21,463 nucleotides of DNA, from NCBI GenBank assembly GCA_036939975.1, contig JALLPB010000166.1, forward strand, positions 1 through 21,463. The letters run 5' to 3'. This stretch comes from Cyclostephanos tholiformis. Its lineage: Eukaryota; Bacillariophyta; Thalassiosirophyceae; Thalassiosirales; Thalassiosiraceae. Shown here piece by piece: positions 11,626 through 19,797 of this stretch (its first letter is position 1; every line of letters begins with the position of its first letter). Made by a program: the position numbers and the translations under genes. The notes under the pieces were generated by a model. That model was not told the DNA's origin, ran no database searches, and saw nothing but the letters and a program-made list of their open reading frames with translations.

Positions 11626-12525
11626 CTACGATGGGTACGATGGATCCTTGTCTGCCACCTCTCTAAACGTCTGTCCTTTATGTCGTCCGAACGTAAAGCG
11701 CCGTTGACCATTGTCGAGCCAGTCTATATACGCCTCCAATTCGTCGCGTGGTGGCAATTCCGATGGTGCGATGGGACCGGCCGAAGATGATTCACTGCTT
11801 CCGCATTCGGCTGGAATTGTCGCGTAGTAGTCCGGTCGTGCATCGGCACTCGCGGACAACGATGTCGACGGGGCATTGCCGGCTCCATCACCAGCCGTGG
11901 GCAACGGCACAGTGCTACCTTGTTCGCCGCTAGTCGTGCTCTCGAGCCAGCGAATGTATTCAACCAATTCGTCGTGGGGCGATTCCTTATTCCTTGTCAG
12001 AATTCGCATATAGCGGACATGATAGCCTGGATCATGACGAGCTACATCCGCGAAAGTTTGACCCTTGTGCTGTCCAAAGGTGAATCGGTGTTCGAATCCT
12101 TTCCCCTCCGGAGATTCCGCCCAATCCGTGAATTTCCGTAGCCTGCCATATGCGGAATCCCTCTCCTTCTTCGATTTGGCCCAATGTACGAAGTCGATAT
12201 GATGCGTCATTATCTCACGGTTGGTCGCATTGGGATATCTTGGGAATCCCATAATGGTATCCGCAGTCACGGGCACGGGAGTTATCGCGGCCTCGGTAGG
12301 CTCGCCGGCGACGGGGGAGGCGATTACCTTGTAGTCGTCGTCGTAGTCGTCATTATTGTCTCGTTCTCCATCTGCTACTTCTCCCACCGTCACCTCTAGT
12401 TTCTCGGTTCTGTCTGCTGTGGGCCTGTTCGGATTCCCCCCCTCCCCTTCGTCGTGTCTTCTTGTCTTCTTTGTCTTTTCTGGCGAAACCACAACGGTGG
12501 CCGCGGCGCTCCTTTTATGATCCAT
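11626..12525 (-). CDS. FTFGxHKG-repeat protein, C-terminus interrupted
   Basis: A 299-residue protein of unknown role. The start at 12525 is the first ATG. Residues 1-90 are disordered, with a basic patch PEKTKKTRR that could be a nuclear signal and an acidic stretch NNDDYDDDY. Residues 147-196 carry FTFGQHKGQTF, DPGYHVRYM and a helix ELVEYIRWLE. Residues 261-299 repeat this as ELEAYIDWL, FTFGRHKGQTF and DPSYPS, then stop. The motif resembles the small domain at the C-terminus of exodeoxyribonuclease X-like proteins, which recurs in diatom proteins of unknown function; that link is from memory. The second repeat breaks off at the Tyr where the first continues YHVRYM. In the +1 frame the sequence reads YHRRY, which suggests an extra base in GGG 11633-11635. 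The gene is convergent with ATR (210 bp gap) and divergent from the FKBP gene. Confidence 0.6.
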   Translation of the reverse strand: MDHKRSAAATVVVSPEKTKKTRRHDEGEGGNPNRPTADRTEKLEVTVGEVADGERDNNDDYDDDYKVIASPVAGEPTEAAITPVPVTADTIMGFPRYPNATNREIMTHHIDFVHWAKSKKERDSAYGRLRKFTDWAESPEGKGFEHRFTFGQHKGQTFADVARHDPGYHVRYMRILTRNKESPHDELVEYIRWLESTTSGEQGSTVPLPTAGDGAGNAPSTSLSASADARPDYYATIPAECGSSESSSAGPIAPSELPPRDELEAYIDWLDNGQRRFTFGRHKGQTFREVADKDPSYPS

Positions 12526-12861
12526 GGTAGATATTTATGTTTGCTATGATGGGATGAAATAGTAATAATATAGTGTCAGTGATAGAAAGTCAATGAGGGT
12601 AGACAGATGATACTAGTGTAGGTGTCGAGAGAAAATCGTTTCGGGTTCTCGTTTTGCACGAAGTTCTCACGTAGGTCTGTCTGTCAACACAATTACGAAC
12701 CCTCTGACCCAGCCCCTTCCTCCTCCACTGAAGACAATAACACACACCAAAACAAAAGTGAACGAATTTATCTCATCGAGACGGAGAGAGGTTGTAGAAA
12801 CATCGTCCGCACAGGGGCAGGGGCGCCATCATCATCTCGAGAAGGAAAAGGGGGAAACGAC
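12526..12861. promoter_or_regulatory. Shared divergent promoter region
   Basis: These 336 bases separate the start codons of the FTFGxHKG gene (-) and the FKBP gene (+), so both promoters and 5' leaders must lie here unless a distant leader exon exists. The left half is AT-rich; the right part has a pyrimidine-rich stretch near 12705-12730. I see no clear TATA box or repeated site. The frame is open upstream of the FKBP ATG but contains no other ATG, so it is treated as leader. Confidence 0.45.
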
Positions 12862-14303
12862 ATGTCGCCCAAATCCAGCGAACGTATTGCAGCACCGCTC
12901 GAGGGACATCGCCTCCCGACCCTCGACGAACTCACCAAACTCGACGACGCCCACGACGAGGAGATAGACGAGGACGGCGCGTTCGACGTCGAGGACGAGA
13001 GGGCGTTGGGCACGCTAATATCGTCTCCGAAGATAAGGAGCGGGAACGTCACGCTGTCCGTCTCCCCGTTGTCCCTCGATATCCATAAGGTGGACATCGC
13101 TAGGGGGAGCAAGATGACTCTCTCCGCGGCATGCCTCGACGTCGATTCGTGTAACTTCCATAGGGTGAGGCTCATGTACCGATGCGTGTATCCGAAAGGG
13201 CGAGATTATGGCAGTGACGGAGTCGAAGACGATTTCTCGTGTCTGTGCAATTATCTCGGCGAGAAGAGTGGCGGCGTGGGATTGTCGCCGTGTACTCGAA
13301 TCGGATTGGACATCGTCGGGCCTTGCAGGGTGGAATTCCATGGCACGGTTGACATGATGAGCGAACATCGCGTGGGCGGGTATATCAATATATTCGGGAT
13401 CGTGGTGCCTTTTTCGGATCGAGATGTGGACGTCGACGTTTATGAAGGCGACTCGTCGCCTCAATATGAAGGCGAATCATCGTCGGACGAAAAGGGCGAC
13501 ACGACTGGCAATGATGACATCATCGGTGATATAGACGAAGTCGCCTCGACGAAGAAGAGGAAGCCTGAGCACGGAATCGACGTCGCGCATGTCGAGGAAC
13601 CACCACCATCGAGCGGTGGTGGTGGGATACTGTCGAAAAAGGAACGCAAGAAGCTCGCTCGGGAGAAGGCCGAGCAGCTCGAAGAAACGCTGTCGGCATC
13701 ACGCAATGACGTAATAACGAACGGCGATAGCACCGTCACCAAGGAAGACGACGAACCCGCGAGGAAAAAGTCGAAGAAGAGGAAGGGCAAGGTGGGATCC
13801 GAGGGATTGCATGTGGAGGATGATTCGAATCGAACGACGCCCACCTCCTCCAAGCCAACGTCGTTGACGCGCGAGCGACGACTCGATGGCGGATTGATTG
13901 TGTCGGACGTGCTGCTTGGGACGGGCGCTCCGGTGAAACCCGGAAAGCGCGTCTCGTTACATTATACCGGATCGCTACGATCGACGGGTAAGGTCTTCGA
14001 CAGGAACAATAGCAAGCAGCATCCACTGGTATTTCGTCAGGGGACAGGAGAGGTCATACGAGGTGAGACAAGATCGATGCGACTCGGGATAGTACGCACT
14101 GTCACACGGTGCGTTCACTCATAACATGACTTCTCCCGTTTTCATGTTTAGGGTTGGAACGCGGATTAGAAGGGATGAAAGTGGGCGGAGAGAGGGTAAT
14201 AACAATCCCAAGCAAGTTAGGATATGGATCGAAGGGATCTGGTAATGAGATTCCTCCCGATTCGGACTTGGTATTCGAGGTTAAAGTATTGAAGGTGGGC
14301 TAA
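12862..14303 (+). CDS. Nucleoplasmin-like/FKBP peptidyl-prolyl isomerase (2 exons)
   Basis: A nuclear FKBP of the Fpr3/Fpr4, FKBP39/46 and plant FKBP53 type, which act on nucleosomal histones. Exons 12862-14062 and 14152-14303 (89-nt intron) give 450 residues. Residues about 62-180 are beta-rich and fit a nucleoplasmin-like domain. Residues 183-340 are acidic and lysine-rich (STKKRKPEHG, KKERKKLAREKAE, RKKSKKRKGK), fitting nuclear import and histone or nucleic-acid contact. Residues 343-450 are the FKBP domain: VSLHYTG, KVFDRN, GEVIRG, GLEGMKVGGER, LGYGSKG, IPPDSDLVFEV. Most rotamase-pocket residues are present (Tyr of HYTG, Phe-Asp of VFD, Val-Ile, Tyr of GYG, late Phe). The pocket-floor Trp usual after VIRG is Leu here (VIRGLERG). 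The intron splits the codon for the Gly of VIRG. This ATG is the first in frame. Confidence 0.92.
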
Positions 14304-14317
14304 GCGCGAGAATACGA

Positions 14318-14345
14318 GTAGCTTTTCTGTGGTAGCTTTTCTGTG
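14318..14345 (+). repeat. 14-bp perfect tandem repeat, 3' of FKBP gene
   Basis: GTAGCTTTTCTGTG occurs twice head to tail, starting 15 nt after the FKBP stop codon, probably inside its 3' untranslated region. The rest of the 291-bp gap to the next gene (14304-14594) is AT-rich and shows nothing else I can name. Confidence 0.75.
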
Positions 14346-14594
14346 GCTTTGCGTACCACTCGCATACCAGTCGACGACGGCGCGTTTTTGTTTCGGCTGG
14401 AGTCTGCTTTACCTAGATACTTAGTTGACTCACTTCAATATATCTATATCAATTGGTGGCAGTTTTCGGACAAAGATTATCAGATCAATTGATGAATCAT
14501 ATGATGACAACGACGATGAATAGTTATTGAAAATAGATGCTTTGATGTTTAACAAAATACAATCATTAAGACATTTACTAGTAGAATAGTTGCT

Positions 14595-15839
14595 TCAAAC
14601 AAACACAATCAACGATAGAGCAGAAACACTAATAATGAGCATGAAACCTCTCAACTCAAACACAGTCACACCTCCCGAGGGAGTGGGTTCGATTGAGGCG
14701 ACTGCAGTTGCGACCGTCGTGGTCAGTTGAGAACTACCCGTGGCAGGTGTAGAAGTGGCATCAGAACTTGAGGATGCTACGGAAGCAGAAGTGGCAGTGG
14801 CCAAAGTAGTCGTGGTTGCAGGGCTGGCAGTGGTGGCCGCAGCATTGCTAGTTTCCGGGCAACACAACACCTTGTAAAACTGACCCCAGTCGCTACATGC
14901 TTTGGAGTCTGTTTCCACAAGCATGAGAGTATCAATGTTTTCCTTGCAAGTCTGCCCGTCATTAGGTGGGAAAAATTCTTCAGCAGCGGTGAGGCCATTT
15001 GGGCATATGTCGCAGGGATTCTTCGGTGTTGTTGGGCAGCAAAGTGCCTCCTCCCAATCCTTCTCTGCGCCACAGTAAAAATGCCCTGCATCTAGGAATC
15101 GAAACTCATCGATGATTTTTGAGCATGGTTTGAGGTACCCATTTCCTGCATAAGGCGCAAAGTCATCACCAGCAGTAATGCCGTTCGGGCAAGCGATGCA
15201 GGGATTCTCTGGTAGGGTACCTGGGCAACAACCACCACCTGTCCAATACTGGCTGGATTCGCACATTGCTGACCCTTCCTCGATGGTTTTGAACAAGTCC
15301 ATGTATTTCTTGCAAGTAAAAGGATCCTCGTCATATTCTCCATTTGGAGCGAAATCATCACCGGCAGTCACCCCATCCGGGCACATGATGCAGGGACTAT
15401 CAGGTGTAGCGGGGCAGCAAAGTGCCTCGATTTGGTCTCGGTCAGAGGCACACAACTCAGACTCAGCTCCGTATCCACGAGCAGAATCAACTAGCTCTTT
15501 ACACGTCGTAGGATCCCCGACGCCTTCCGCTAAGGGTGCAAAATCCTCCCCAGCAGTGATCCCACCCGAACAAACGATGCAGGGATTCTCTGGTAGGGTA
15601 TCTGAGCAGCACATAGACCTGATGTCTTCGAAGTATCCCTCCATGCATGAGTAAGACGCTGCTTCTATACCTTTAATCTCCTCAATCAAATCAGCGCATG
15701 TCGCATTCAACCCGTCCGCTGCAAATGGCGAGAAGTCGTCACCAGCGGTGGCACCATCCCGGCAAATCAAGCAGGGATTTACAACCTGGGCACATGCACC
15801 ACTAGCCATGATGAAGACTAGGGAAATACTCAACTTCAT
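14595..15839 (-). CDS. Secreted/surface protein with five six-Cys repeats
   Basis: A 414-residue protein of unknown function. It begins MKLSISLVFIMASGACA, a clear signal peptide. Five repeats of about 60 residues follow (about 20-325), each with the spacing CxxC, G-x-T-A-G/A-D/E-D/E-F, one mid Cys, one later Cys and a CC pair, so six cysteines probably form three disulfides. Then come about 65 Ala/Ser/Thr-rich residues, likely O-glycosylated, and a hydrophobic C-terminus (FMLIISVSALSLIVFV) that could be a membrane anchor or a GPI signal. This fits a cell-surface or frustule-associated protein. The start at 15839 is chosen because the signal peptide begins there and the truncated paralogue starts at the same place; an upstream in-frame ATG at 15926 would bury the signal peptide. 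No enzyme motif is visible. Confidence 0.8.
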   Translation of the reverse strand: MKLSISLVFIMASGACAQVVNPCLICRDGATAGDDFSPFAADGLNATCADLIEEIKGIEAASYSCMEGYFEDIRSMCCSDTLPENPCIVCSGGITAGEDFAPLAEGVGDPTTCKELVDSARGYGAESELCASDRDQIEALCCPATPDSPCIMCPDGVTAGDDFAPNGEYDEDPFTCKKYMDLFKTIEEGSAMCESSQYWTGGGCCPGTLPENPCIACPNGITAGDDFAPYAGNGYLKPCSKIIDEFRFLDAGHFYCGAEKDWEEALCCPTTPKNPCDICPNGLTAAEEFFPPNDGQTCKENIDTLMLVETDSKACSDWGQFYKVLCCPETSNAAATTASPATTTTLATATSASVASSSSDATSTPATGSSQLTTTVATAVASIEPTPSGGVTVFELRGFMLIISVSALSLIVFV

Positions 15840-16212
15840 CCTTGCTCGTTTGATCGTATGCCCGAAACGTGCACTAACTTGTCCAAGAGGTAAAAGGCGA
15901 GAGCGGGTGTCAGTGAACTGATTCATTTTATGACCTACATCAGGGGGGCAACATACAAGGAACCCGAAGCCTGAACATCACACCGAGATCGTGACCAAAG
16001 CCGTGACGTATCATCACCAAGATCAACGAACCCGAACTCAACATGACACCTGAAAAAGTTCGCATAAACGCACAACGGGAAAGGGTCCGATGTGGACATC
16101 GTGATAATGATCGCGAAGCCGAAGCCCTATCTGATGCTCAACTCTAGAAATCGGATCTAGAAAATGGCGGGAACAGGCAGGCTTGATTGAGCGAGATGAG
16201 AGATGGGGCGGA
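15840..16212 (-). promoter_or_regulatory. Upstream region of Cys-repeat gene, copy A of duplication
   Basis: This 5' flank aligns almost throughout with 18058-18453 upstream of the paralogue. Two blocks are identical in both copies: 32 nt at 15993-16024, containing TGACGT (16004-16009), and 34 nt at 16151-16184, containing GGCGGGAA. TGACGT is the core of bZIP/CRE-type sites, including the CO2-responsive elements known from Phaeodactylum carbonic anhydrase promoters. GGCGGGAA matches the E2F core. Binding is inference. Recent duplication alone could also explain the identity. Confidence 0.5.
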
Positions 16213-16556
16213 CCGACCGATCTCTCTGTTATCTCTCCTTATCGCTCCACAGTTTTGTCACGCTGCTGGTGCAAGAATTTCACCTCTTGGGAGGCTATTT
16301 TTTGGGTTTCATACAAAAGAATTCCTTGCATATGTACGCATGTGGCTTGTACCAGACTTTCTCGAACTTTTCTCAAATCGCCCGAAATGGCGGGAGCCCC
16401 CAAAACTCCATGAAATCAAACTCATTGGGACACTGGTTGGCTCACTACCTGGAATAGTCCAATACTGGCCACTAGTATAACAATTCGGATCAGGTTACAC
16501 CCACTATTTAAAATTTTCATTAGCTCTACTATCACCTAACCTAACGTAGGCGTGCA
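16213..16556. other. Spacer between Cys-repeat upstream DNA and transposase fragment
   Basis: No supported gene. Three overlapping plus-strand frames are open but show no family signal. A TTAA tetramer, the piggyBac target, occurs at 16508-16511 about 45 bp beyond the transposase stop, but I cannot see a matching terminal inverted repeat beside it. The stretch probably includes the 3' end of the former element. Confidence 0.4.
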
Positions 16557-17204
16557 TCATCCATGGAATTCGTGGTCGCACTCACAGCAGAGATTGACAT
16601 TACAGGTCAAGCACCTGATAATTAACCACCTATTCTGACGCTTGTACTTCCATGCCTCCTGCTGCCTCTCGTCCATTTCATGTGTATACTTATAATAGCA
16701 CAACTGGCAATGACTCTTCTCAAGTGCATGCACCCAATCATGCCTCAGCCCATCTAACCGATTCTTGAAGAAGTTCCCTTCCATCCTCTCTTTCGTAATG
16801 TAAGTTGCTTTTCTCTTTTTTAGATATGCTCTCACCCCCGACCGGCAACTGAGATCAGTGTCCTCATACTCATCTGAAACTGATGCTGCAGTGTCACTCA
16901 GAGTACGAAATGAGCGGGTTGTGTTGACTGAAGAAGCCATGTCATTGTCCTCCATCCGGCGGAGCAGGTCAACATGTTTCTTTGACTGCTCGGGGATAAG
17001 CAAGTCATAGACGAGCTCCTCAAGGAACTCGGCATGAGTCCACTTTGCCGGCAGATTGATGCGCCCCTCCTTCTTCTCGTCCTCATACAATACATCATAA
17101 ATCTTGTAACCATTAACTCCTGCAACCCCAATCGCCCAGATAAAGTATGCCCACCACCACTTCCTGTGCCGCATCCAATGATCAGCTTCGGGGTGTGTAC
17201 CGAC
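16557..17204 (-). mobile_element. piggyBac-type transposase, C-terminal fragment
   Basis: About 216 residues matching the C-terminal part of piggyBac transposases (DDE_Tnp_1_7 type). It opens with VGTHPEADHWMRHRKWWW, and the Asp before HW fits the third catalytic acidic residue. Next is a hydrophobic helix with NGYKIYDVLYED, like the NAYxLY motif of the family, then a variable linker. It ends with a cysteine-rich zinc-binding tail: CQLC, then CLTCNVNLCCEC and HEFHG. The catalytic core with the first two Asp residues is missing, because the frame runs into an inverted copy of itself and the N at 17235. It is therefore partial in this assembly; whether the genome holds a full copy is unknown. 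It lies between the two Cys-repeat paralogues, on the same strand. Confidence 0.75.
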
Positions 17205-17234
17205 CTGATCATTGGATGCGGCACAGGAAGTGGT
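17156..17234. repeat. Perfect 30-bp inverted repeat next to an N (likely assembly joint)
   Basis: Bases 17156-17185 are the exact reverse complement of 17205-17234, with a 19-nt loop. The left arm is transposase coding sequence (HRKWW region); the right arm repeats it in opposite orientation and stops at the single N at 17235. A perfect copy of coding sequence folded back beside an ambiguous base looks like a contig-end artefact rather than a real terminal repeat. Confidence 0.8.
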
Positions 17235-17235
17235 N

Positions 17236-18057
17236 GTCGCAGGGATTCTTCGGTGTTGTTGGGCAGCAAAGTGCCTCCTCCCAATCCTTCACTGCGCCAC
17301 AGTAAGTATTTCCTGCATCTAGGAATCGAAACTCGTCGATGATTTCCTTGCACGTCATAAGATTACCGCCTTCTGCATAGGGCGTAAAGTCATCACCAGA
17401 AGTGATGCCGCCCGGGCAAGCGATGCAGGGTTTCTCAACAATAGTCGGGCAACAATAACCCACAACATATTGGCTAAATTCGCAGGTTTCAGTTCCCTTT
17501 TCAATCTGGCTGTAATAGTCAATGTATTCCTTGCAAGTCTGATTCCAATCAAGTTCTGCAAATGGAGCGAAGTCATCGCCGGTAGTCGTCCCATTTGGGC
17601 ATATGGTACAGGGATTCACAGCTGCAGTGGGGCAGCAATATATCTCGTAGTCCTCACGATAATAAGCGCAAATCTCAGACCCAGCTTCGTATGCGATTGC
17701 AGCAGCATCAATCAAAGCTTTACATGTATCGTTCGCACCACTACTTGCCCATGGGACGAAGTCGTCACTAACAGTGATGCCATCTGGGCAAACGATGCAG
17801 GGATTCTCAGGTAGGGTATCTGGACAGCACATAGACCTGATCGCTTCGCCCCCCCAAACGCACGCCTCAGACTCCGCTTCACTATCTGTGATATCTTTAA
17901 TCAAAATAGCACAAGTCGCATTCAACCCGTCAGCCGCAAATGGCGCGAAGTCATCACCAGCGGTGGCACCATCCCGGCAAACCAAGCAGGGATCTGCAAC
18001 CTCGGCACATGCACCACTAGCCGTGACGAAGACTAGCGCAAATATACTCAACTTCAT
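17236..18057 (-). pseudogene. Truncated paralogue of the six-Cys-repeat gene
   Basis: 274 residues starting MKLSIFALVFVTASGACA, a signal peptide nearly identical to that of the gene at 14595-15839. Four complete repeats follow, each with the CxxC...C...C...CC pattern, and the fifth begins KNPCD before the sequence meets the N at 17235. The rest of repeat 5, the Ser/Thr linker and the hydrophobic tail are absent. It may be a real truncation caused by the transposon, or an intact gene cut by misassembly; the frame up to the N is open, which favours recent loss or an assembly cause. Its upstream DNA also matches that of the other copy. It is divergently arranged with CCB4. Confidence 0.75.
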
Positions 18058-18543
18058 CTTTGCTTGTTAGATCGTATGCCTGAAACGTGCACTGCACTAA
18101 CTTGTCGAAAGAGGTAAAAGGCGAGTGGGTGTCAGTGAACTGATTCATTTTATGACCTACATCAGGGGGTCAACATCAACGAACCCGAAGCCTGAACATT
18201 CATACCGAGATCGCGACCAAAGCCGTGACGTATCATCACCAAGATCGACGAGCCCGAACCCGACATACCCCCGACATGATATGACACCTGAAAAAATTCG
18301 CATAAACGCAGGACGGGAACCGATGAGGACATCGTGAGAATGATCGCGAAGCGGAAGCCCGACGTGACGCTCTACTCTCTGGAAGTCGGATCTAGAAAAT
18401 GGCGGGAACAGGCAGGCTTTTAGCGAGATCGATGAGAGTGTGGGGCGGAAAGAACGATCAACCGACCGACGGACAAGGAGGTTCAACGTGCGTGAACACT
18501 TCTTACACCATAACACCCATCATCATTCATTACTACCCGAAAC
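18058..18543. promoter_or_regulatory. Divergent promoter region, copy B of duplication, also 5' of CCB4
   Basis: 18058-18453 aligns with 15840-16212. It contains the same identical 32-nt block (18215-18246, with TGACGT at 18226-18231) and 34-nt block (18386-18419, with GGCGGGAA). The second block lies about 125 bp before the CCB4 start, so the duplication brought these sites close to a plastid-assembly gene. From about 18454 the similarity ends, and 18454-18543 is unique. No TATA box is evident. Confidence 0.5.
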
Positions 18544-19797
18544 ATGCGTGGCATAATCATAGTTCTGGCGGCGACATCACAGCTCTCGGTAGCAGGTGAA
18601 TCGTTGCCGCAGCATAGTTGTGTGACTCGACGACGCGACTCATCTTGTCGCTCAATCCAATGGACAGCGGCAGATCAGACGTCGTCATCATGCAATAGAA
18701 AAAGTAGCGATGACGCATACGTTGCCTTTCGGCATTATTGTTTATGTGGCTCGTCTAGAAAGGATATCATGAGAAAATGTCGGCGACTCGGCAGTAATAT
18801 TTCGCATCGCATAGACGTCGCGCTACAGCTCAACGGCAACATGGATAATGATGATAGCACGAAGACATCGCCATCTTTCCTCTCCACCAGCAAGGCGAAC
18901 GTTAGATTCAACAATAGAAAATCCATTGACAAAAATGGAAATTCTCCGTCAAATCTATCTTCCATCGATCAAATTCTACTATCTCTGACGTCGGATCGCA
19001 CATCCCTCGTATTGGGATCGGTGGGAATATTGATCCTGCTGTTGAATCGTCTACTCTCTTTCCCCGAGGATGCAATTTCCGAGGCCTCCAGGAGTAGGAT
19101 TGATTTACTGGGAGTATTCGCCGCGGGGAGCGTACTCTTGAATGGCATTACCAAGTTGGACGTCGAGAGCGTACGTGCGGATCGAGTTATATTGGAGGGG
19201 ATTAATCAAGGAAATGTTCTTTGGTCCGATGAGGACCCATCGATGCGTGCGCAACTGCAGAAGATGGATGTGAGGTTCCAATCAACCGTCGAGTGGGCTC
19301 TGCAATCCTTTCTCAAGTGTTCACCGGCCCAGTCGGCCGTCCTCCTTGCGATATCACCGCAAACGAACCAACGTTGGACGCCCCTCGCCAGGGTAGGAAT
19401 CCTTCCATCCTCGCGATCTTCCATCTTCAATATTGCATCGATGAAAACTCCGATCCTCGATCGGATGTTGCGCGACGACGATAACATCAAGGGTGGAACG
19501 GTGGGTGGGACCGAGGTGGCTGGCGCGAGGGGAACGAGTAGGAAAGGTCCCAATGAATCGTATCTTCCCACGTTGCAGGCACTTCCCGGTAAGGTGGAGT
19601 TTACCTACCTGCCATCGAACGCACAGGAGGCACTGATTTTGCCGGTTTCGAGACCGGGGAGGGAGAGCGGGGCCGTTCGCGATGACGACGGGTGGAAGTA
19701 TGCGGTGGTATTGGGTGGGGATACGGCCAAGAGTTTCGCCCCGAGGGATATCGCCTGGTGTAAGGAAATCACATCTTGGATTGGCGAACTTGTGTAA
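18544..19797 (+). CDS. CCB4: CCB4-type cofactor assembly factor for cytochrome b6
   Basis: A 417-residue, single-exon member of the CCB2/CCB4 family (DUF2930). In plants and algae CCB proteins attach haem ci (cn) covalently to cytochrome b6 in the thylakoid membrane. Residues 1-20 are hydrophobic and fit a signal peptide, followed by a Ser/Arg/Lys-rich stretch to about 140 fitting a transit segment; no clear AFAP site is visible. Two membrane helices lie at about 154-172 (SLVLGSVGILILLLNRLL) and 185-203, with SRIDLLG between, as in CCB4. The C-terminal soluble domain has WTPLARVGIL, ALPGKVEFTYLPSNAQEALI, YAVVLGGDTAKSF and the ending DIAWCKEITSWIGEL, closer to CCB4 (LPFLPSNTQA, GGNT, WI) than to CCB2. 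An insert at about 310-335 is Gly-rich. Confidence 0.85.
   Translation: MRGIIIVLAATSQLSVAGESLPQHSCVTRRRDSSCRSIQWTAADQTSSSCNRKSSDDAYVAFRHYCLCGSSRKDIMRKCRRLGSNISHRIDVALQLNGNMDNDDSTKTSPSFLSTSKANVRFNNRKSIDKNGNSPSNLSSIDQILLSLTSDRTSLVLGSVGILILLLNRLLSFPEDAISEASRSRIDLLGVFAAGSVLLNGITKLDVESVRADRVILEGINQGNVLWSDEDPSMRAQLQKMDVRFQSTVEWALQSFLKCSPAQSAVLLAISPQTNQRWTPLARVGILPSSRSSIFNIASMKTPILDRMLRDDDNIKGGTVGGTEVAGARGTSRKGPNESYLPTLQALPGKVEFTYLPSNAQEALILPVSRPGRESGAVRDDDGWKYAVVLGGDTAKSFAPRDIAWCKEITSWIGELV

Noticed and set aside
11455..11790. 111-codon plus-strand frame downstream of ATR
   Set aside because: It largely overlaps the FTFGxHKG gene in antisense and has no family features.
12622..12861. N-terminal extension of the FKBP gene from a GTG at 12622
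   Set aside because: A GTG start is not expected in a nuclear eukaryotic gene and the extension has no conserved feature; the first ATG is at 12862.
15840..15926. Upstream start for the Cys-repeat gene at 15926
   Set aside because: It would place 29 charged residues before the signal peptide, and the paralogue begins at the MKLS methionine.
16183..16480. Overlapping plus-strand frames of 76-97 codons
   Set aside because: Three frames are open at once, with no domain, signal or codon bias to prefer one.
17156..17234. Inverted repeat as a genuine transposon terminal repeat
   Set aside because: Both arms are transposase coding sequence and the repeat ends at an N, which fits an assembly fold-back better.
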